Assembly: GCA_001579985.1 (NCBI GenBank)
Contig: LRSR01006516.1
Coordinates: 1 to 24,242, forward strand
Length of the DNA stretch: 24,242 nucleotides
Reading direction: 5' to 3'
Source: Hypsibius dujardini
Lineage: Eukaryota; Tardigrada; Eutardigrada; Parachela; Hypsibiidae
This document shows, piece after piece, positions 7,874 to 16,962 of this stretch; the stretch's first letter is position 1; each line of letters begins with the position of its first letter. A program made the translations under genes and the position numbers. The notes under the pieces are model-generated. The model searched no databases. It was not told where the DNA came from and saw only the letters and a list, made by a program, of their open reading frames with translations.

Positions 7874-8895
7874 CCAAGTTCGGCCAGAATGTGGATGTTC
7901 TCTTCAATGATATATATTTCTCAATCACATTTCACGGATAATGGCTTAGTACATCTTGTTAACATATTATAAGATTGTATATACTAAACTATAGGTATTC
8001 GATTCTTCATGAAATCAACAGCTTTTTAAAAATCTTATTTACCGCCCAACCAGTTAGTTGTTGCATAGAAATTCTGAAATCACTCGATGCAACGACTCTC
8101 CGTTCACTTGCGGCTTTGACCAGAAGACACAAGCTCTTATTTTTACTTATACACTACCTTTGCTTGCTTGGTGGGTTGGCTCTGCGTTTTCGGCTTGTGA
8201 GATGGGAAAACGTCAGGTCAATTCAATCAACAATTAACCAACATAATAGTCAAAAATGACGCTTTTCATTCGGCGAACCCTAGAAGCTCCCCATAAAAAA
8301 TGTTACATAATCTGCTGGTTTGCAACGTGACCTGAACTCTATCCAGTACATTTTTGTTAATTAAGAACATTGAAACCAGTACACGCAGTTTCTACCGTTA
8401 TCCCTCAAAGTTAAATAAATGTTCGTGGTGGACCCTGTATATTATTGCTTACCTCAAGGTTGAACTGTAACCAAGATTGCAGCAACAACAACCGGGGACT
8501 ACTTTTGCCTGTATCCGGTTGTTCCTTGGGAAATTTCCTCCTCCGATCGTCCGGACTTGAAGCGAAGTGGGATTTCCGGTCCGCAAGCGAGACAGTAAGG
8601 TTCCGAATTCTCAACGCAATAATGGTATCGCTCAACCAAAAGCACCTAAGGCAGCCACAGCTTTTTCTGTGTTAGTCTTCTGTGTGAATCAAAATCGAAG
8701 ACATTTTTTCATTTAAATAATAAGCCCACTTTGTTTAGATGAAACTAAATATCATCGGCACCCTTAACTACACAAACAACCGTTGCAGACAAAAACACAG
8801 ACAACCCCATCAAACACACACACACATCTCACTCTCTCAGTCGTGGGTGTGTGGGTTATCCCTGAATTACATCACAGGAGGAGGAGAGAACAGTG

Positions 8896-8903
8896 TATAT
8901 AAA
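8896..8903 (+). promoter_or_regulatory. Possible TATA box
   Basis: TATATAAA sits in a more GC-balanced setting, with a pyrimidine-rich CTCCATTTG about 30 bp downstream that could serve as an initiator. No confident coding exon follows closely. It could drive a non-coding leader of the plus-strand gene that starts near 16.4 kb, or it may be chance. Confidence 0.2.
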
Positions 8904-9082
8904 CGTATAAGCCAGCGCTCCATTTGATGCCTCCCGGCAGCCTTTATAGCTCAAGCGCTGGGGAACTCAAGAGTGATCGTATCGTGTCTGTGTGGATGCG
9001 CGCTGTTTCTAGCTTGCCGAAGGGCATTTTACTGCGAACGACCCTTCCAGTGAGTTCGTGAGCTCTCCCTAACCCTCATATA

Positions 9083-9556
9083 CCGGGGTAAACCATTTAC
9101 ACGCGACCACGTCGCATATTCTTAACGTGTGTGCACATGCTCGATATTTTTCAAAATCTCATTTTTGAAATCAATAAAGCGTAGAGTTTCCTGCAGTTTG
9201 ACTGATTTTGCATGTTGCGACATGATCCATGGCACAATGCCAACCTTTTTCCAAAACCGTGTGCAAAGCTCAACTTGCTTGATTTCTCAATTTTCAATCA
9301 GTTGATTTTGGTAAAGATGATGTAATTTTTTCTGATTGACGTTAACAATCATGGCACTGGCTCAAAATACGGGCAATTTTGTCCTCCATATTTGTAATTC
9401 CAGTTGAAATTGTTTGGTGAGCGACATCGAAAAACTTTCCTAAAAGAGATAATTGATTGTACGATTGAACTTCATTTTCAGATTTGAAAAACAGTTAACG
9501 CGGAGCAAATGGTTGGAGAAATAAAAAAGTGGTCGCGCATAAATGGTTTACCCCTG
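9083..9556 (+). mobile_element. Non-autonomous TIR DNA transposon, copy 1 (474 bp)
   Basis: The left end CCGGGGTAAACCATTTACAC, followed by GCGACCAC, and the reverse complement of the right end (CAGGGGTAAACCATTTATGC, then GCGACCAC) match over about 28 bp. There is no transposase ORF. The flanking 8-mers CTCATATA and CACATATT agree at six of eight positions, a possible worn target duplication. The interior is homologous, in reverse orientation, to most of 11172-12254. The superfamily is unresolved: CAGGG-type ends with possible 8-bp duplications would suit hAT-like elements. Confidence 0.75.
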
Positions 9557-10932
9557 CACATATTGTGAGCGTTGAGTGAGAGAGTGAGAGAGACATCAGG
9601 TCTTGATGACTTGATCCAGTCAGGCAAAAAAGTGGCCCGGAAATAAGTAGTTGAAAGCCGGGGGATGATCGGCAGGGCAGGGAGAGCGAGCACTGTATAT
9701 ATAGTGTCTACGAACCGGGAAGACTGGAGAAAGCTCACGATCCATGCAGTAGTAGAAATGAGTTGATCTCCTCCGAGCTGTCGCTTTCAATTCCTAGTGC
9801 GCTGTTACCCCCTACCCCCCACCACCACGAGGCAGGAGGACCCGGATGGGGGCTTTCAGCGAGGTATGGCATGGTGTATGAAGAGGTCTCTGCGTGAGGG
9901 AGGCGAAACGCAAGGACGCGGAAGTGTATCAGTCTGGTCTGGTCGAAGAGCGCGTATTTCGCGATCAATAATAAAGTTTGACTTGATTTATGGCACACGT
10001 TGCCAATCGTTTCAAAGTCCTTAGGCAGACATTCGAGGAAGTGGAAAAGCAGTTGAGAGCATTTGCATCGATAATGACTCAAAAAGATCGGGTAGTAGAA
10101 TGGCGATTAAATTACATTAAAGTTACTTATTAAAAATAACATTAACTCGTAGGGGAATTAACGTTAAGGCAACAGGTCATCTGTACTAGGTTGTCCTGTG
10201 TCCCAACTAATTAATTTTAGGCAAAAGTGTTTGAGCATTACTATTACAATTAGCTTAGATCAGGAACTGCTTGAAGAGCGGTACGAGTGTTTTCGTCAAT
10301 TTTAGTGATTGCAACATGGTATGACTGAAAATAATCGTTTCTCGAGAGAGCACGGTTCCCCCATTCAGAACCTCCTGTGCACATTGCGACTGCAATGCCA
10401 GTTCAGTTCAAGATCGATCGCCAATGAAAAGGTAGTGCACGTGTTGGTACTGGTACTAAATATACGATGTTGCTGATTAATGGGAAATTTTAATTAATTT
10501 TAGTTTGTGGGCCGATCTCTTCCACCAAAAGAGCAGAACGAATCAGAAAATGGCCAAACTCTAGCCTCTTTTACGTGTCGTTGGTGATCGGGCTAAACAT
10601 TTGCAGAAATTTGCTGAGCCTTAAAAAACTATGCGGTAACCTTGACCAACTGTGCCATGTGACCCCGGAAACTTTTGAGTAATGCATCCGGTTTGAGGAA
10701 GTACAATAGCATACCGCAATTCCTTAACGTTCTTTATGGTGCGGGCTATTTGGTGCATGACTATCTTTGGTCTGTCGCGTGCTAACGCTCAACCGTTTCC
10801 AAAATATTTTGATTGAATTGACTGTGAGACCGTTAAAAATTTTTCTATAATAGCGCCAGCGTAATGCCTGGGGTATTGTCCGTGCTACAGAGTCTCGCAT
10901 TTAACCTCCCAGTGCTAAAAAATAGTCGCTAA
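9557..10932. other. Stretch between the two TIR elements without an intact gene
   Basis: No supported ORF. A GC-richer zone at about 9580-9960 carries GAGAGAGTGAGAGAG and a near-palindrome CACTGTATATATAGTG (9691-9706) that includes a TATA-like core. The rest is plain AT-rich DNA. Confidence 0.45.
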
Positions 10933-11130
10933 TTAGACACTGTGGTCATGCAAATCTGGTAGGTCACCGTACCGAACGAATTTCGCCCCTTTTCCCGGAC
11001 CCTTCAGGTACTTCATCACAGCTGTCGTCAGTGTCCCTAGGCTATGTCTGTTAGCGAGAACGAGGAGGTTACCGGCATCCGAAATGTCGATACTTCTTAA
11101 CCAATGACCGATAAACAACGCAGATGACCG
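10933..11130 (-). pseudogene. BTB/POZ-domain fragment
   Basis: The open frame runs from 11130 to a stop at 10933-10935 with no in-frame ATG that would give a full domain. It reads RSIDISDAGNLLVLANRHSL followed by GTLTTAVMKYLKG. This fits the second half of a BTB domain, where a YTG-x-IDIS strand is followed by helices of the LLxLAxxYxLxxLxxxCxxYL type. The first half, with the HK-x-VLAxRSxxF region, is absent. The frame is closed by a TGA 13 codons upstream of the ISDAG motif, and the TIR element begins about 40 bp further. It may be a truncated gene copy or one exon of a real gene. The BTB match is from memory of the motif. Confidence 0.4.
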
Positions 11131-11171
11131 TCAAGGTCAGCGAAAACCATATTCGTCAGCCACGACATATA

Positions 11172-12254
11172 CAGGGATAAACCATTTACACGCGACCACT
11201 TTTTTATTTCTCCAACCACTTGCTCCGCGTTAACTGTTTTTCGAATCTGAAAATGAAATTCAGTAGTACAATTAGTTATCTCTGTTAGGACAGTTTTTCA
11301 ATGTCGCAACTTGGATTGTTGCCAAGAAGAACTTATTTCCCCAAACATGCCCACCAATTTAGGCCAGGCAGCGCGGAATTTTTCAGGCTTTTCACATGTT
11401 GTTGGAAATTAGCGCCAGTTAGTTGTGGTTAACGATGGGCGGAGCATTCTTTGTGTGATTGGGATACTCTCCCCTTCGTGATCAAGAGATACCCGTCTTA
11501 GTGCCTGTAGTTATTTTGGTGCTAGACAATGTCGAGACGCTGCCTGTCCGTTCACTCGTTCTTCCACTTCTAACTCTTCATGATCCGTTGTTGCTTCGTG
11601 CATCTTCTCGAATNNNNNNNNNNNNNNNNNNNNNNNNNNNNNCACATAGAATAATTCTTATGCATTTTCAAATATGAAATAAACCAAAATGGGGGATTGC
11701 GGAGACCTGCGCGGTCCCGCGGCCTCTGAACACCGCAAACAGTTCCGTCTGTACCGTTAGATCCGTCCGAGATGCGGAGACACAAGCGTTACAGCAATTT
11801 TGTACTTCAACATGCAGAAGCCTGCTTTTTTGCGATTTTCAGTGGTTTTAACTCAAACACCACAAATCAAAAATAAATACAAACCTCCGCCAGCTCCTAT
11901 TTTGTTATTGCTCATCAAACAATTTCAAGTGGAATTAAAAGTATATGGATCACAAAATTGCCCACACTTTGAACTATTGCCAAGATTTTTAACATCAATT
12001 AGAAACAAATTGCATTGTTTTTACCAAAATGAGCTGATTGAAAATCCAGAAATTCAGCACGATTAGCTTCGCACACGTTTTTGGATAAACGGTTGGCATT
12101 GTGTCATGGATCATGTCGTAACATCCAAAATCACTAAAAATGAAGGAAACTCTGTTTTATTAATTTCAAAAATCAAATTTGAAAAATTGTTAAAAGTATG
12201 CACCCGCTTTGAGGATTTGCGAGATGGTCGCGTATGAATGGGGGTTAACCCCTG
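11172..12254 (-). mobile_element. TIR DNA transposon, copy 2 (about 1.08 kb, contains the N gap)
   Basis: The left end CAGGGATAAACCATTTACAC, followed by GCGACCAC, matches the copy 1 terminus. The right end, read on the minus strand, begins CAGGGGTTAACCCC and contains ACGCGACCATC. Interior segments at 11195-11307 and 11912-12200 align with the reverse complement of copy 1, so the two copies face opposite ways. About 600 bp (11308-11911, including 29 Ns) has no counterpart in copy 1: either an insertion here or a deletion there. The open frame at 11800-12066 lies across this junction and is not a recognised transposase. Confidence 0.75.
11614..11642. other. Assembly gap (29 Ns)
   Basis: The run of N lies inside the part of TIR copy 2 that is absent from copy 1. 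The true length of the missing sequence is unknown. Confidence 1.
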
Positions 12255-12545
12255 GGCCCAGTTCTATTCAGGCCAAATCTCGTGGTGGCTTAATTTCGTT
12301 ATCTAGAATGTTCTCGATTCGAAAAAAGTTCATGGTCGGTTTTTTTGAGGAGAACTTATTTTGAAGCTTAGCAATCTATCCCGCGGAAGAGTCCCTCCAA
12401 GTCGCCTGCTCCGGAGTTTCTTTGGGACCACTCTAAACAAACCATTGCACATACTAAATTGAATAAATAACCCGTCTTACTTCGAGACGATTTTCAAAGG
12501 GGGTAGACAGAATATCTCCGCTTGTGTTTTTAATAGAGCTATACA
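12255..12545. other. Short unique stretch without a gene
   Basis: No ORF, motif or repeat is supported. I checked it on the minus strand for the missing first half of the BTB domain and did not find one. Confidence 0.4.
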
Positions 12546-12695
12546 GAACTTCTGTACTTACTTTATTTCTGTATTTATTTACTTTATTTATTTATTATTA
12601 TTATTATTATTTATTATAATTTTTTTTATTTACTTTTTTTTTTAATTTACTTTATTTATTTCTGTATGTATTTATTTCTGTACTTCTGTACTTAC
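12546..12695. repeat. Low-complexity TTTA/TTTATTTCTGTA tract
   Basis: TTTATT and TTATTA units are mixed with repeats of TTTATTTCTGTA and ACTTCTGTACTTAC; the last appears at both ends of the tract. It directly adjoins the fold-back element that begins at about 12700. Confidence 0.75.
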
Positions 12696-12699
12696 GCTG

Positions 12700-13205
12700 A
12701 TTTTCAAAATTAATTTATCAGTCAAGATATGAAAAACAAATTCGGCAGAATTTCAAAGTTGGGGAAATACTGGCAGATTCCATGCTCCCTGATTTTGACC
12801 ATAAAACTTCATTTTTACGGAATAATTTAATTTAACAAATTTGGATATTATCTCTCTCAAAAAGCAATTTGAAATTGTTTGGCACTAGCAGAATTTTTTT
12901 TGGATGGCTGGGGCGGATCTATGCGTCATTTAGGGAATAGCACTCGTAAAGTTTCCAATCGGGCTCGACAATGACCTCTAGCTCTACTCCTAATGTCCAA
13001 AAAAATTCTGCTGATGCCAAACAATTAAAAATTGAGTTTTAAAAATGATAGTGTTAAAATTTCTTAAATTTCTCCGTTTCCCAAAGTTGACATTTTTGCA
13101 GTCAAAATCAAGAAAAATTGAATCTTCCAGTGTTTTCCCAACTTTGAAATTCTATTAAAAAAAGCTTTCATATCCCGACAGATGAAATTAATAATAAAAT
13201 CATTT
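12700..13205. mobile_element. Fold-back (long palindromic) element, copy 1
   Basis: Two arms of roughly 200 bp are reverse complements. TTGTTTGGCACTAGCAGAAT (about 12875) pairs with the stretch at 12995-13025, AATTTCAAAGTTGGGGAAA (about 12744) with TTTCCCAACTTTGAAAT (about 13135), and TCAGTCAAGATATGAAA (about 12718) with TTTCATATCCCGACAGATGA (about 13167). The 90-bp centre (12905-12994) is a weaker palindrome. There is no ORF. It is a MITE or fold-back type element. Confidence 0.75.
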
Positions 13206-13339
13206 TAATTATAGCTCGACTAACAAAATATATAGTGGAGACATCGTGAATTCACCCTTTCAAAATCAGACCTTTCAAATTTGGACATTCTCTACGTTTT
13301 TGTGTTACACTAGCTGGATCTCTGCAAATTTTGTGCATA

Positions 13340-14030
13340 ACGGTCTACTTTTTTGTGTGACCGTCCGCCTGTCCGACCATCTGTTTTGAAGTACGACCGT
13401 CAGTGCAACCAATTGATTGTCCATCGGTAAGTCCAAAGGGCCAATCCCGTGTCTGACTGTCTGACCATTTGAATGCCTATCTGCCCGACCGGCAGCGGGA
13501 CCGTTCAACTATCCTATCCATCCGCCCGACTGTCCGTCCTCACATGTGTCCGTCCGTTCGACCACCCGGTCGTCCGGACGTGTGTCCGCCCGATTTGTAA
13601 AACTTTTGTTTGTTTTTTCTACTGTCCGTACGCCTGCTTGCCATCCGGCCCACTCGGATGGTTACCCGTCTGTCGAAGCGGACCGTCCGTTCATCCGTCC
13701 GATCTTCCCAACGCCTTGTTGATAGCCCCTCTGTCGAAGTAGACTGTCCGCTCATCTCTCCGACCGTTTTTACGTCTCGCTGATGGCCGCTGCTGTCGAA
13801 GCACCCCGTCGGTTCATCGGTCCGACCGTCCGAACGCCTCGTTGATTGTCAGTCTGTCGAGGCAGATCGTCTGTCCATCCGTCTGGTCGTCCGGACGTGT
13901 CGTTGATTGCCCGTCTGTTGAAGGGGACCGTCCCTCCATCCGCCGTCCGACCGTTTGAACATCTTCTTGATTATCAGTCTGTCGAAGCGAATTGTCCCTC
14001 CGTCCGACCGTCCGAACGTCTCGTTCAAGT
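13340..14030 (+). repeat. Minisatellite with a 61-bp period, rich in CCGTCCGT
   Basis: The anchor TGTCGAAG or a near variant falls at 13671, 13732, 13794, 13855, 13916 and 13980, giving steps of 61, 62, 61, 61 and 64 bp. A typical unit reads CTGTCGAAGCGGACCGTCCG, then CCATCCGTCCGACCGTCCG, then AACGCCTCGTTGATTGCC. Left of 13670 the same CCGTCCG/CTGTCCG words continue without clear phase, with an unrelated T-rich interruption at about 13597-13620. ORFs on both strands across the array are by-products. Confidence 0.8.
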
Positions 14031-14970
14031 TCTGATCTACTACTATTGCGCCAGCAGTTGGAGCAGAAGAGATGCGCCTACATGAAACACTGTTTTGGCT
14101 TCTTCCCGCGCAGTAATACATGAACTGTACATTAAATTACCTTAGTCAGTAAGTTTGCACGGTCTCCAATTGAACGTGTAAGACGTCAAAATTTACTTCC
14201 TCACAGTTCACGTCTCCACCCTTTGCCTGAATGCAGTGGGGCCCTCGGCTCTCGGTACGGCTCATACCGCGAGAGAGATAGGTCAGTGGACCGATCATCC
14301 CGACCACGATTACTCACCATGTCCGCCTCACTTACCGGTGCGCTCACCATTCCAAATCGATTTGCATAATAGATGAACTCCGACACTGCATTGCACACAT
14401 CCGTAGACACTCGCAACGTCCCTCTCTTTTTCTCTCTATCCCAGTCCGTTAAACGCACCTTTCATTACTACGGCTCACCCCCGAAGAAAAAGGGATCATA
14501 GATTCCCGCCCAGTTTAGGGTCTGCTGTCTACATCCACACACACATATATATATACCTTTTATATACTCGTATACTCTCCGTCAAAATCAGACCAAAAGA
14601 TCGATCCACATGCTCCACATCTAACGCAATTATCTCCTCACTCCCTCTCTCTCCGTCCCGGCTCCCCGTTCCACTTACAGTACTTCATTCCTTCACCTGG
14701 CCAAGTTGTATGTCAGTCATCGTTGACTCAGATGGTCTTGTATGTAGTTAACCGGGGTCTCCGTTTTTGCGAGCCTAAAATTTGCCTTTCAAACTGATGG
14801 ACTTTAAATTACAGACTACTTTTTTTTACGGATTGAGGAAAGGGAATTTTATGGCTTAACCTTTGCTAGTTTCTTTTGTTCGGTCTAGTTGATTTATCTG
14901 GCGGTTTGACGTGTGGATTTTTTGTGGAAGGAAAGGTGATTTGACTGATGAATCGGGAATCGCCCGGTTG

Positions 14971-15147
14971 ATGTGCGCCATGTCGGTTCGGCTGATTGCT
15001 TCGTTATCTCAATTGGCTGAATCGTTAGGCCGTGAAGAATTATCTGCGACGTTGCTGTCCAGCGAGAATGAAGATATTCCTGCTTTGGTACCGTTCGTCT
15101 CGCAGGCAGACGCGATATCCGCGATCGTTAAATCGGATAATTTTTGA
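14971..15147 (+). CDS. Weak 58-residue ORF of unknown function
   Basis: The ATG at 14971 opens a frame that ends at a TGA at 15145-15147. The product is predicted amphipathic: RLIASLSQLAESLGREELSA, then DIPALVPFVSQADAISAIVK. Composition is closer to the coding exons than to its flanks. No splice to the 16.4-kb exon keeps phase from a good donor in this frame. It may be a real small exon or chance. Confidence 0.2.
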   Translation: MCAMSVRLIASLSQLAESLGREELSATLLSSENEDIPALVPFVSQADAISAIVKSDNF

Positions 15148-15184
15148 GACATTTGGAGGATTTTTGTATGCTATTTTTGCCATC

Positions 15185-15212
15185 ATGTTTCTGTCGGTTG
15201 GACAAAGTACAG
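15185..15212 (+). CDS. Speculative first coding exon of the KIAA1549-like gene
   Basis: ATG TTT CTG TCG GTT GGA (MFLSVG) runs to ACAG|GTACAA in phase 1. That is the phase needed by the possible acceptor AATAG|GTCAATCGG at 16461, upstream of the next ATG. In the same frame the preceding residues (FGGFLYAIFAI) are hydrophobic, so a longer signal sequence is conceivable with an upstream start. Nine codons alone are too short for a signal peptide. This is offered only because the mature protein should need one. Confidence 0.12.
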
Positions 15213-16092
15213 GTACAAATCCAGTTTATGTAGTAATTGTTTTTGTCGTCCTCTCCGGTTAAGCTTGAGTTTTAACGTTATTGATGTATAAATCTTACAG
15301 TCACAGGCACAAGTTGATGAAGTAATTCAAAACCGTGCAGGAAGAGTTAAGGGGACATTAACTCGGTATTTGATTTTGCGGAATTTGAGACTGAACTTGG
15401 GTTTTGTTTAATCGAATGCGAGAAGGACGAACGATAACATGCGGCTGAGCACAATATACATGTAACACTGCTCTTTGGAGAAATCGAACTTCGCAAAGAT
15501 ATTTACAATTAATTTGTCTGGTGATCGTACCAAATTAAACGAATATTTTAACAGGACTTTAACTCGTTTTGTCTTTTAGGCAAGACATCACGTTTTAGGA
15601 AATCTTTGGACCTACAATTACAGATTGCAATCTCAAATGAGGGCAGTATTTTAATAAATGTGTTAAATTTGCCAAGGTGGAGACTCTGTCTTGAGGTTCC
15701 GTAGCTCATCGGCTTCTACTAATGAATATTTATGTCTGCTAAGTTAAAATTGTATTTCGAGCATGTTCTCAACTGAGAATTTAAAAAAAACGCTTCAAGA
15801 CAATTCAAGAAATAAAATTATTTATTCTTCATCTGTTCTGTACTATGCCAAACTTTATTTTGCACTGTTGTATTATTATCACCTATGCATAATGCGTTGA
15901 TCGAAGGAATGGTTCATCTAATTTTCGGCCCAAACCAACAATGCAGAGACGATAGACAAGGCATAAACAATCAGTATGTAGAAAAACGGCAGACTTGATT
16001 TCATTTTGGTGTTCCTGGTACACAGTGATACCTCACAGATTGTTCTGACCTGACGAACTGTGTTAAATTGGTGAGGAGTTAGAAAACAAATT

Positions 16093-16440
16093 CAAAGTGA
16101 TTTGTCATTTCGAAAATGTTTTAGTATATAAGGAACGTACTAGAAAAACAGGCAGGGATATTTTTAAAAATTTCAACCGCACTGAAATCCATTACAGAAA
16201 ATTTACTCTTCATTTTCATGGATCAACTTCAAGGATTTTAATAAAAGGAGAATTCTATAATACTATTTTCGCAAAGTAATTTCTCATTTCGAAAAGTGTG
16301 TATAATATAAGGAAAATGCTAAATAACAGGTAGAAATTTTTAAATTTCCAACTGCATTGAAAAGATATTTTTAGTTAATCGAATTTGCGTGTTCATAGAT
16401 TGACTCTAATATTTTGCCAAATATCACGTGTGTTAGTAAA
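16093..16440 (+). repeat. Tandem duplication, two diverged copies of a 179-bp unit
   Basis: CAAAGTGATTTGTCATTTCG at 16093 recurs as CAAAGTAATTTCTCATTTCG at 16272. The following stretches (TATATAAGGAACGTACTAG with AATATAAGGAAAATGCTAA, then TTTCAACCGCACTGAAA with TTCCAACTGCATTGAAA, then TTCATGGATCAACTTCAAGG with TTCATAGATTGACTCTAA) stay collinear. The second copy ends just upstream of the first recognised exon of the KIAA1549-like gene. The 60-codon frame at 16097-16279 crosses the copies and has no support as a gene. Confidence 0.75.
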
Positions 16441-16474
16441 GAACGTTTTGCGTTGAATAGGTCAATCGGTCAGT

Positions 16475-16962
16475 ATGCCAAACGTCCGTGACATTGTCCA
16501 AGCCGACGGCAGCGACCCAGTCCCATCCGTGGTCCTCGCACCGCCCCCGCGAACTCCTGCTCAACATCTCAACTGGAAATGGTACACTCGGATCACTCTT
16601 TCCACAACTACTACTAGTACCCTTTCAACAACTGCCAATACTCCCACGAACGTCATTCAACCCCAACTCACATCAACAGTGCAAACACCGTTGACCCACA
16701 GTTCTTCATTGTTCCCGTCGGCGGCTGCCTTGGCCGGAGTTTCCAGTCCCGCCACCACATCCGTAGAGCAACTCACGTCCCCTTATTATGTCGCTCCGTC
16801 ACCGGCGGTACAGCCTGTCAATGCAGCCTCCGTCACCAGGTCTTGGGCCGGCCTTTTAAATGCCTTCAATGGGAGTACTACTAGTACAAAGGCCCCATCC
16901 ATCATCATCCTTGCCAACACAGAATCTGCATTCTCCAAAACTTCTGAATTTACCACGACAAC
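16475..16962 (+). CDS. KIAA1549-like exon A: Ser/Thr/Pro-rich ectodomain
   Basis: The ATG at 16475 has an in-frame TGA 19-21 bp upstream, and an acceptor-like AATAG at 16456-16460 lies between the two, so the exon may also be internal. The product is a low-complexity, O-glycosylation-type region (TTTTSTLSTTANTPT and similar). The donor is ACAAC|GTAGGT, phase 2; without splicing the frame would meet TAG at once. Confidence 0.65.

Larger units (their letters stand above)
6042..8895. other. Long stretch without a supported gene
   Basis: Short ORFs occur on both strands (for example 6094-6393, 6434-6769, 7734-7928 and 8445-8675), but none shows a domain, motif or splice structure. Visible structure is limited to the hairpin at 7390-7468, an imperfect inverted repeat at about 7715-7873, and a small CCGGAAAA/TTTTCCGG hairpin near 6690-6714. 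Confidence 0.5.
14031..16092. other. Interval between minisatellite and KIAA1549-like gene
   Basis: Mostly unassigned. It contains C/T-rich tracts around 14400-14470 and 14640-14700, a short AT dinucleotide run at 14546-14560, and a more balanced-composition zone at 14900-15150 with a 58-codon ATG frame (14971-15147; LSQLAESLGREELSATLLSS is its most protein-like part). That frame matches nothing I know. A 5' exon of the downstream gene may lie here. Confidence 0.4.

Noticed and set aside
11800-12066. 88-codon ORF as a possible transposase
   Set aside because: It spans the junction between the unique segment and the shared interior of TIR copy 2 and has no catalytic motif. In copy 1 the shared part is not similarly open.
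13671-14030. CRISPR-like array
   Set aside because: The 61-bp units are diverged throughout, with no constant repeat and unique spacers, and the genome is clearly eukaryotic.
13305-14121. ORFs on both strands across the minisatellite
   Set aside because: Open frames on both strands follow from the repeat unit. No domain is recognised.
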